A stretch of 8,366 nt of DNA from JAISFI01 sp031552335 (GTDB lineage Bacteria; Bacteroidota; Bacteroidia; Bacteroidales; Azobacteroidaceae). This document shows positions 1 to 7,300 of the stretch, one piece after another. The notes beneath the pieces are model-generated. The model saw only the letters and a program-made list of their open reading frames with translations, did no database searches and was not told where the DNA came from. Within the stretch, counting starts at the first letter, position 1; each line of letters starts with the position of its first letter. The stretch lies in contig JAVBMQ010000234.1 of NCBI GenBank assembly GCA_031552335.1, forward strand, positions 1 to 8,366, in the 5' to 3' direction. The position numbers and the translations under genes were made by a program.

Positions 1-248
1 ATGATTATCCACCTGTTTCACCCCTAAGGCCAAAGGCCTTTGAGCAATAGCATAGGGCAACGCCCTATTAAATGGACCAAACCAATATTCAACAGCCCTG
101 AAAGGGCATAAGCAATTTACATTAAATTATTTGCTAATGCCCTTTCAGGGCGAATAATTAGATGTAAACATTCCTTACTCATAGGCCGCTGGCCTATGCT
201 ATTGCTCAAAGGCCTTTGGCCTTAGGGGTGAAACAGGCGGATAATCAT
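1..248. repeat. nested palindromic (REP/MITE-like) intergenic element
   Basis: Positions 1-68 and 181-248 are inverted copies of each other with only four mismatches over 68 bases. Inside them, 95-115 and 131-151 form a second inverted pair of 21 bases with one mismatch. The element also contains six mini-hairpins, each with a 3-base loop: 26-40, 52-68, 95-107, 139-151, 181-197 and 209-223. No open reading frame of note lies in it, so this gene-free stretch is explained by structure. It sits just downstream of the receptor gene and may end that transcript, since no other terminator is visible there. It resembles REP or MITE-type elements, but no transposase or target duplication is visible. 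Because the left arm begins at base 1, the true left boundary may lie outside the window. Confidence 0.85.
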
Positions 249-256
249 TTTATTTT

Positions 257-298
257 TAATTCATAATTCATAATTCGTAATTCGTAATTCATAATTCA
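257..298. repeat. six tandem 7-base repeats (taattca/taattcg)
   Basis: Six head-to-tail heptamers run in the order taattca, taattca, taattcg, taattcg, taattca, taattca. Read on the minus strand the unit is tgaatta or cgaatta. The last three bases (296-298) are the TGA stop codon of the receptor gene, so the array abuts and slightly overlaps that gene. The A/G variation at the seventh base is arranged symmetrically. Confidence 0.85.
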
Positions 299-2341
299 AA
301 ACCCCACCTTACACCCCATTCTCCACGCCCTCCCCGGCATCGGATACCACCGTATCACATCATACTGTTCATCAAACAGATTCAAAACCTCTACACTTAC
401 AGTCCATTGAACTCCTTTCCATTGCATCCGCTTTGTCATTGAAATACTTTGGTCGGTATATCCTGAAAGATAATTCTCCGGAGTATTTTGTGACATAGTA
501 TACCGTTCGCCCGACCAAAGGATTGTATAGGCCAAATCTACCCATGGATTTTGAAATCCCATGCGTCCGGAACCTGATTGTTCCGGTGTATAGGCAATCT
601 GATGTTTGTAGTGTAAACTTTCCGGAAAGTCTGTTTTAGAAGTAACATCCCAGGCTTTTTGAAAGGTATAAGTGCCGGAGATATCGACCAGATAATTTTT
701 TGCCGGACAAAATTGCATTCCCAGATTCAGATCCGTGCCATAAATATCTACTTTCCCCAGGTTTTGCATCGACCATTCGAACAGATTTTTCCCGGGTTCA
801 GCTACAATCTTATCTTTGATTTTGTTGTAGTAACAATCTATTGACATAGAAACTTCCGGAAGCCATTTGCTGATCTTCTTTTTCCAGGTAATCCCGGCAT
901 TGTATTGCCAGGTATATTCCGGTTTTAAATCCGGATTTCCTATACGGGAATAATATAAATCGTTGAATGTTGGCATCCTGAATATTTCTTTGTACATTAA
1001 CCGTAAACGTAAATCCTCCTGACGAAGGGGTTGAATGGAGATACTGATTGCCGGAGATAATTTTTGCTCATCATTACCGGATTTTCCATAGTTTCTACTT
1101 TGGATGTCATCTGTCCTGTAATTTGTCTGTTCATTGACAAAGGTTGCTAACAAGTCGGCAACAACAGAAACCCGTTCGGTGGTATATTTACCAGCCAATA
1201 CAGATAACCCGGTAAAACGCAGAGGATAGGCGAATGAAGGCATGTCTGCATTCATTGTGTTGATTGTTGCATCTGTCGCTAAAGAAAAAGATAAATTGGG
1301 TATTACACGGTAGCGGAAAACTGAAGAAAGATAATATTCCCATTGGTAAAAATGGTCTGTGCGTGCTTCTTTTCCAAGATAATCCGGATCGGAATATTGC
1401 TGATAAGACCAGTTGAATTTTCCGTTGACCTGCCAGACCAATGTAGAAGATAGATCCTGTTCATATCCGCTTTGTGCAAAAAAGTTTTTTTCTTCTAATC
1501 GTTGATTCTCATATGGAGAATAAAAAACGGTGGAACCCGGCAAACCTCTCTCTGATAGGGAATAGTAGGTTTTGAGGCGCCATTGTCCGTTATTGTTGAA
1601 TTTTCCAAATAAACCGGTTTCTGCCCGAAGGTTTTTTACATCGGTGTTTTTTCTTTTTTCCCGGGAAGTACTATCATTTTGATTTCCATAGTACAATGTA
1701 TAAGGATAATCACCTTCCGATTGTAACCATTCTATATTTATGGAAGACGAAAATTTCCGGCTGAGTTGTTTGTCGAACAGAACCTTAGGATTGAACAAAC
1801 CGAAAGATCCTGCCTTTATTTCTCCTTTGAAGTGGTAGGTTTTTCCCGGAGAAAACGAAGGCCTGACGGTTTGTACATTCAACACACTTGCGGAGGCAAA
1901 CATACGTGCAGTCTGAAAGATATCATCATTTTGTCCGGCATTCAGGGAAATATTTTCCACATTGTCTAATGAAAAGCGAGATAAGTCGATTTGTCCCGAC
2001 TGGCAATCGGATAATGTAATACCATCGTAACCTACAGCCGTATGGTTTGCACCTAAACTTCTTACGGAAATGGTTTTCAATCCGCCGACACCTCCGTAAT
2101 CTTTCACTGTAACACCGGAAAAGTATTTAACTGCATCAGAAAGTTGAAGTGCATGAAGTCTTTGGATATCTTCAGAATCGAATATTTGTAGTGGAGTAGT
2201 GGAACGGTTTTCTTTGCCGGATGCTCGTTCGGAAATGACTACTTCCCGTAAATCATATCCGGAAAGCGAATCCTGCATTTGCCCGGATACACAAAGACAT
2301 GTGCCGGCAAAACATATAAGCATCAATACCCGAAAAAACAT
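296..2341 (-). CDS. btuB: TonB-dependent outer-membrane receptor, BtuB-type vitamin B12 transporter
   Basis: This 681-residue protein is an outer-membrane gated barrel that imports its ligand using TonB energy. Residues 1-20 are a signal peptide (hydrophobic core followed by VSG-Q). A short segment with REVVIS near residues 32-37 may be the TonB box. A plug domain covers about residues 45-160, with typical elements such as LSDAVKYFSGV, ISVRSLGANHTAV and YDGI. The rest is beta-barrel, and the chain ends in Phe, as expected for a barrel-assembly signal. The SusC-type N-terminal carboxypeptidase-like domain is absent, and length is close to or slightly above BtuB. The cobalamin substrate is inferred from the riboswitch in its leader, not from barrel residues. 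The start at 2341 directly follows the signal-peptide frame; no strong Shine-Dalgarno is present, which is normal for Bacteroidetes. No BtuG-like partner gene is visible on its downstream side within the window. Confidence 0.85.
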   Translation of the reverse strand: MFFRVLMLICFAGTCLCVSGQMQDSLSGYDLREVVISERASGKENRSTTPLQIFDSEDIQRLHALQLSDAVKYFSGVTVKDYGGVGGLKTISVRSLGANHTAVGYDGITLSDCQSGQIDLSRFSLDNVENISLNAGQNDDIFQTARMFASASVLNVQTVRPSFSPGKTYHFKGEIKAGSFGLFNPKVLFDKQLSRKFSSSINIEWLQSEGDYPYTLYYGNQNDSTSREKRKNTDVKNLRAETGLFGKFNNNGQWRLKTYYSLSERGLPGSTVFYSPYENQRLEEKNFFAQSGYEQDLSSTLVWQVNGKFNWSYQQYSDPDYLGKEARTDHFYQWEYYLSSVFRYRVIPNLSFSLATDATINTMNADMPSFAYPLRFTGLSVLAGKYTTERVSVVADLLATFVNEQTNYRTDDIQSRNYGKSGNDEQKLSPAISISIQPLRQEDLRLRLMYKEIFRMPTFNDLYYSRIGNPDLKPEYTWQYNAGITWKKKISKWLPEVSMSIDCYYNKIKDKIVAEPGKNLFEWSMQNLGKVDIYGTDLNLGMQFCPAKNYLVDISGTYTFQKAWDVTSKTDFPESLHYKHQIAYTPEQSGSGRMGFQNPWVDLAYTILWSGERYTMSQNTPENYLSGYTDQSISMTKRMQWKGVQWTVSVEVLNLFDEQYDVIRWYPMPGRAWRMGCKVGF

Positions 2342-2355
2342 AATTTTTGCTTTAA

Positions 2356-2372
2356 GAAAATAATTTATTTTC
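2356..2372 (-). promoter_or_regulatory. AU-rich hairpin just upstream of the receptor start
   Basis: An almost all-A/T palindrome (gaaaataa, one base, ttattttc) lies 15 bases before the receptor ATG, between the riboswitch aptamer and the start codon. It could be part of the riboswitch expression platform that controls ribosome access. No U-tract terminator hairpin was seen in the leader, so control at translation is the more likely mode. This is inference from position only. Confidence 0.25.
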
Positions 2373-2446
2373 GGGTAAAAACAGGATAAGAAAACTTGTC
2401 AGGAAACTCATACCCCGGTTCTTTCCTCGAAAACCGTTATATCAAT

Positions 2447-2682
2447 ATCTTGGCAGGTCTTCTGACTTACTCCCGTTTGGCACGTGCCTTCCCGAAAAAC
2501 AATTGAGAATTGAAAATTGAGAGTTGAGAATTTAATTCTCCGATCTCTATTCTCCATTCCCACTCTTCAGTGGCTGAGAATTGTGCAAACGTTAAAAAGA
2601 GCTTACAGCAGCGGGACTGTCCGGGATTTTCACCCGGTTCCCTTTTAATCCGCACACCGGATGGTGTGGTAGAACCAAAATC
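2447..2682 (-). ncRNA. cobalamin riboswitch
   Basis: Read on the minus strand, this leader holds the conserved blocks of the cobalamin riboswitch in order. GGGAA is at 2642-2638, followed by a stem with GTGAAAATCC. The B12-box core GACAGTCCCGCTGCTGTAA ends at 2603. GCCACTG is at 2574-2568, GGGAAGG at 2493-2487, and AGTCAGAAGACCTGCC ends at 2452. A closing stem P1 can form between ATTTTGG (2681-2675) and CCAAGAT (2453-2447), with one G-U pair. A further hairpin pairs 2653-2658 with 2663-2668. The element controls the receptor gene that starts about 105 bases downstream; B12 binding is expected to lower its expression. The segment between GCCACTG and GGGAAGG is 74 bases, long for the family, and contains a tandem 7-base repeat. 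Confidence 0.95.
2503..2530. repeat. four tandem 7-base repeats inside the riboswitch
   Basis: Four consecutive heptamers (ttgagaa, ttgaaaa, ttgagag, ttgagaa) lie inside the variable segment of the cobalamin riboswitch, between its conserved GCCACTG and GGGAAGG blocks. A palindrome (gagaattt/aaattctc type) follows directly at about 2526-2540. The unit differs in sequence from the heptamer at the 3' end of the receptor gene but has the same period. Confidence 0.75.
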
Positions 2683-2687
2683 TGATG

Positions 2688-2717
2688 CAAAGGTAAAGAT
2701 TAAATGTAAAATTCAAA
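2688..2717 (-). promoter_or_regulatory. Bacteroidetes-type promoter of the riboswitch-receptor transcript
   Basis: On the minus strand, TACCTTTG (2695-2688) matches the Bacteroidetes -7 consensus TAnnTTTG. A TTTG (2717-2714) sits 18 bases upstream of it, as expected for the -33 element. Transcription would begin around 2683, right at the 5' edge of the riboswitch aptamer. The promoter lies only about 12 bases beyond the stop codon of the upstream M16 gene. Confidence 0.75.
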
Positions 2718-2728
2718 TAGTTTTCGGA

Positions 2729-4237
2729 TTATTTTTCGGAAGTTTTTTTCAGGTCTTCTTTGCGAACCTCATCAAACCATTTGATTATCTGGGATTGACT
2801 TGGGATTTCAAACGCTTCATTATTCGGATATCTGAATGTTATCACCACATTTTTGTCTCCAATTATTTTAGAGTAATAATCATGGATGATTTTTTGAGGA
2901 ACACTATTGATTAATTTGATTGTATTTAAAAATTCAAATCTGGTTCCGGGAATGGGACCGGCATTCAAAAAATGCTCTACATATTCGTCTGCATATCGAT
3001 CACTATAATCTTTTTCCCTTTCTTTGCTGATATCATCGTAATATTCCAGCAAACTTTTTCTGGCAAGATCGAATTCGTAGGGCGTGAATCCGAAACGTTT
3101 GGCACGTTCAGCTTCTCTGACAAGCGCTTTGAATGTTTCTTCTTCTTTCCCTTCTTTTGATTCACCATAGAAGCCTAAGGCTTTTTGTGTTTTGGCAACA
3201 ATGAAATCGCCGTCAAATCCACCGGCATAAGCAAAAGGAGTTTCTTCGTTTTTTGCCATTTCCCAAAGGCGGTGATTAAACATCCGGTCTATGACATCTT
3301 CGATGTAAGCGGTTCTCAAGCCTTCCATGGAGACTTTTTGTTGCCGGCTTTCAGAATCGTATTTATAATAAACGGTTACTGTGGTGCGGTATACATTGTT
3401 ATCTTTGACAATTCCGATTAAAGGGGTTTTATTGTCTTCAACCGGATAGTATACTCTTTCAACAGGTTCAGTAGCTCGGGGGATATCGGAGAATGTTTGT
3501 TTGATTTTTTCTTCTACCCATTTTGTGTCAATATCTCCTACGATAATGATTCCCTGAAGATCCGGTCTGTAGTATTTCTGATAAAAATTTTTTAATGATG
3601 ACTGGTTGAAATCAGAAACCAGTGCATTCATGTCCTTGTCGGGAATACGTTTGCTGTAGAGGCTTCTCGGCATGACCTGGGGCAGTAATTGTTCGATAGA
3701 AGAGAATCTTCCGGGTTTATCGGATTGTATTCCTTTCAGTATGGAATCGCGCTCATCCTCTACTGTTGTTGTGTTGAGGTCAAGACATGCCGACCAGTCA
3801 TGTAATATCAGCAGGCAACTATCTATAATTCCTTCGCGGACGACAGGTACTTTCGATATATATGCTACTGTCTCATCAAAACCTGTGAAAATATTCATGT
3901 TTTCTCCGGATCTGACTCCTAAATTTTTCAGGTAATCAACCATTGTATTTTCCGAGAAATTCTTACTTCCCTTAAAAAAAAGGCGCTCCAACAAAACGGA
4001 AAATCCTGTTTGATGATCGTTTTCCTGCATGGATCCGGTACGTTGGGCAAAGAAGAATACTGCTTTGTTTTTCGGAAATTCATTATGCCTGATATAATAG
4101 GTCATTCCATTCTCTAATTTTCCGTATCTGATAGCTGAGTCAATGGGAATAAGTTGAGTTTCGTTTTTGGCAAATATGTGAGGAGTGCTAATTGTACAAG
4201 AGATAAAGATCGTTAAGATACGAAAAAAATGTTTCAT
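2729..4237 (-). CDS. secreted M16 (insulinase-family) protein, degenerate active site
   Basis: The 502-residue product has a signal peptide (about residues 1-23, MKHFFRI... ending HIFA) and so acts in the periplasm or envelope. Residues about 35-250 form the first M16 domain and about 265-480 the second (M16_C). Family hallmarks include LENGMTYYIRHNE (41-53), an NIFTGFDETVAY segment near 114-125, VEDERDSIL (159-167) and the IIVGDID strand (230-236). The zinc motif HxxEH, expected in GxxHxxEH, reads V81-L-L-E84-R85 here. Both histidines are lost, so proteolysis is unlikely. Bacteroidetes periplasmic M16 enzymes are often about 940 residues; this one equals only the N-terminal half. An in-frame upstream Met at 4282 is rejected because a TAnnTTTG promoter (4273-4266) lies between the two Mets and the signal peptide begins at 4237. 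It may serve as a non-catalytic partner of another M16 protein; this is inference. Confidence 0.85.
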   Translation of the reverse strand: MKHFFRILTIFISCTISTPHIFAKNETQLIPIDSAIRYGKLENGMTYYIRHNEFPKNKAVFFFAQRTGSMQENDHQTGFSVLLERLFFKGSKNFSENTMVDYLKNLGVRSGENMNIFTGFDETVAYISKVPVVREGIIDSCLLILHDWSACLDLNTTTVEDERDSILKGIQSDKPGRFSSIEQLLPQVMPRSLYSKRIPDKDMNALVSDFNQSSLKNFYQKYYRPDLQGIIIVGDIDTKWVEEKIKQTFSDIPRATEPVERVYYPVEDNKTPLIGIVKDNNVYRTTVTVYYKYDSESRQQKVSMEGLRTAYIEDVIDRMFNHRLWEMAKNEETPFAYAGGFDGDFIVAKTQKALGFYGESKEGKEEETFKALVREAERAKRFGFTPYEFDLARKSLLEYYDDISKEREKDYSDRYADEYVEHFLNAGPIPGTRFEFLNTIKLINSVPQKIIHDYYSKIIGDKNVVITFRYPNNEAFEIPSQSQIIKWFDEVRKEDLKKTSEK

Positions 4238-4265
4238 AATTGTAGATGTTGTTAATAAAACAATA

Positions 4266-4273
4266 CAAATGTA
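4266..4273 (-). promoter_or_regulatory. -7 element of the M16 gene promoter
   Basis: TACATTTG on the minus strand matches the Bacteroidetes -7 consensus TAnnTTTG and lies 28 bases before the ATG at 4237. A good -33 TTTG at the normal spacing is not seen. The motif supports 4237 rather than 4282 as the translation start. Confidence 0.5.
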
Positions 4274-4293
4274 TGAAAACAAATTAAGTTTTT

Positions 4294-4301
4294 TACCTTT
4301 A
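4294..4301 (+). promoter_or_regulatory. possible -7 element for the DUF2723 gene
   Basis: TACCTTTA matches seven of eight positions of TAnnTTTG and lies 34 bases before the ATG at 4336. No clear -33 element was found. With the oppositely directed element at 4266-4273, it would make this short intergenic region a divergent promoter pair. Confidence 0.35.
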
Positions 4302-4335
4302 TGCCCCGATCTGATAATAATTATTTTAATAACTT

Positions 4336-7300
4336 ATGAAGAATTACAGGTTAGTGAATAACGTGCTTGGATGGTTTACATTTACCATTGCTGCCGTTGT
4401 CTATTTAATGACTATTGAACCTACGGCCAGTTTTTGGGATTGTGGTGAGTTTATTTCCTCTGCATATAAATTAGAAGTAGGCCATTCTCCGGGTAGCCCT
4501 ATTTTTATGTTAACAGCCAATTTGTTTTCTCAGTTTGCCTCCGATCCGTCACACGTGGCGATGATGGTAAACGCGATGTCTGCTATTTTCAGTGCATTGA
4601 CAATCCTGTTTTTGTTCTGGAGTATTACCCATCTGGCAAAAAAAATAGTAGTGAAAGAAGATTCGGAAGATATGAGCCTTTCACAAATGATTTTGATCAT
4701 GGGATCAGGTTTAGTGGGTGCTTTGGCATATACATTTTCCGATACTTTCTGGTTTTCTGCCGTGGAAGGGGAGGTATATGCTTACTCATCACTGTTTACT
4801 GCAATTGTTTTCTGGATGATCCTGAAATGGGAATCTGTTGCTGATAAACCTCATGCGGATCGCTGGATTGTACTGATTGCTTATATGATGGGACTTTCTA
4901 TTGGTGTGCACTTGCTGAATTTGCTTTGTATCCCTGCTATAGTATTGGTTTACTATTTCAAAAAATATCCGAATGCCAATTTGAAAGGATCTTTGATTGC
5001 TCTTTGTATTTCTTTTGCTATAGTGGCATTATTGTTATATGGATTAGTACAGGGAGTTGTGAAAATGTTCGGTTGGACGGAACTGCTTTTTGTTAATGTT
5101 TTCGGGTTACCATATAATTCCGGTGTGTTATTTTATCTTGTATTGATTCTGGGAGCATTGTTCTGGAGTTTATGGGAAACATCAAGGCCCGTACAACACG
5201 AATCCCGTATGAAAATTGCCTTCATATTATCGGTTGCTTTATTGGGTTTCCCTTTCCTCGGAAGTAGCCCGTGGTTGGGCATTTGCCTGATCATTGCATT
5301 GGTGATTTTTATGTTTGTAAAGAAAAATATTCCTGCTAAAATCTTAAATACTACATTGACCTGTTTGCTGGTTATTATGATTGGTTACTCTTCATATGCC
5401 TTGATTATGATTCGTTCTGCAGCGAATACACCGATGGATCAGAATTCTCCGGAGGATATATTTTCTTTGTCAAAATATTTGAACCGGGAACAATATGGAG
5501 ACCGTCCTTTGTTTTATGGACAAACCTATGCATCTGAAGTCAAACGTGAAAGTAAAGACATGATGTGTACACAGGTTTTTGAAGATGCCGGACCTTCCTG
5601 GGCGCCGATTGTGAAGAATAATCCTTCCGAAAAGGACCGTTATTTTGTTGCTGCCGTAAATAAACGTCCTGTTTACATGGAACAATTGAATATGCTTTTC
5701 CCAAGGATGTATAGTAATAGTGAAGCGCATGTTGCTGCATATAAAGAATGGGCCAATATCAAAGGACAACCTGTAAAAGTAAATACCTGCGGACAGGAAA
5801 AGGTGATTTATAAACCTACCTTTGTTGAGAATATCAGGTTTTTCATTACCTACCAATTGAATTTCATGTACTGGCGGTATTTTATGTGGAATTTCGCCGG
5901 CAGACAAAATGATATACAAGGTCATGGGGATGTAGCCAATGGAAATTGGATTGCTGGTATTCAATTTATTGATAATAAATTAGTTGGCCCGCAGGACAAT
6001 CTTCCATATAGTATCGGAGAAAACAGAGGGCACAATACTTATTATCTTCTTCCTTTGATTCTGGGAATTTTAGGCTTGTTCTTCCAGGCTTTCTCGGGAC
6101 GAAAAGGTATTGAGGGTTTTTGGATCACATTCTTCCTGTTTTTTATGACAGGTATTGCCATTGTAATTTACTTGAATCAAACACCTTATCAACCCCGTGA
6201 AAGGGATTATGCTTATGCAGGCTCATTCTATGCTTTCTGTATCTGGCTCGGATTCGGTGTTTTGAGTATAGCTAAAGCTTTGAATAAATATCTGAAAGCG
6301 CCTGAGCTTGTATCAGCTGCGGGAGCAACTGTTCTTTGTTTATTTGTCCCTATTCAAATGGGAGCGGAAAACTGGGATGATCATGACCGTTCGGGACGTT
6401 ATGTCTGTCGTGACTTAGGTTTCAATCATCTTTCTTCCTGTGAACCCAATTCCATTATCTTTACTTATGGGGATAATGAGACTTTCCCCTTATGGTATGC
6501 ACAGGAAGTGGAAGGTTTCCGTACAGATGTGAGGGTTTGTAACCTGAGTTACCTGCAGACAGATTGGTATATTGACCAGATGAAGCGTCAGGCATATGAT
6601 TCCAAACCGTTGCCAATATCCTGGACAAAAGCAGAATATGTTGGTAGTCACCTGGATTTTGCTTATATTTTTCCATTGACAGATCAACCGGTAGAAGTAA
6701 ATACGGCGCTCAAGTTTGCACGTTCTACAGATCCGAGGTATAAACAAATCCCGGGATATCCTGATACCCTGGATATTATTCCGTCGCAGCATTTATTCCT
6801 CACAGTCGATTCGGCATCTGTTGTTTCCGGAGGTATTCTTCCTGCTGATTCTGCTTATTTGATTCCTTCCCGCCTGGATTTTGACTTTTCTCATAAACCG
6901 GCATTGGGTAAAAATGAGATGATGGTGTTGGAAATATTGTCCGGAGCCAATTGGCAACGTCCTGTATATTATTCAATAGGAAGTTCGACGGATTTACAAC
7001 TGGGTTTAGAGGCCAATCATTTCCGTCAGGAAGGTTTTACTTTCCGGGTTGTTCCTTTTGATACAAAGGCTACCGATCAGCAGGTACAAGCCGATATCAT
7101 GTTTGACAATCTGATGAATAAATTTAAGTATACAGGTTTGGATAATCCGAAAGTTTATTTAGACGAAAATGTCCGGAAGATGGTTCGGAGCTACCGTGTC
7201 ATGTTCGGAACTTTGGCCACTACTTTAGTCAAAGAAGGTAAGAATGATAAGGCCATACAGGCGCTTGATTATTGTCAGAAAGTCATCCCAGCCGCAACTT

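Noticed and set aside
1..298. CRISPR array
   Set aside because: The repeats are inverted or 7-base tandem units with no regularly sized unique spacers, and no cas gene is present.
2467..2914. Small open frames on both strands across the riboswitch and the end of the M16 gene
   Set aside because: They overlap conserved riboswitch blocks or coding sequence, show no recognisable domain, and their residues simply reflect the repeats and RNA motifs.
4160..4237. Lipoprotein signal on the M16 protein (Cys at residue 14)
   Set aside because: The residues before this Cys (FIS) are a poor lipobox and the hydrophobic stretch continues past it; a type I cleavage after HIFA fits better.
4238..4282. Upstream in-frame Met that would extend the M16 protein by 15 residues
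   Set aside because: It would lie upstream of the likely promoter element at 4273-4266, and the extra residues would precede a normal signal peptide that begins at the second Met.
5470..5964. 164-codon antisense frame inside the DUF2723 gene
   Set aside because: The sense frame is long and family-conserved; the antisense product has no recognisable motif or promoter.
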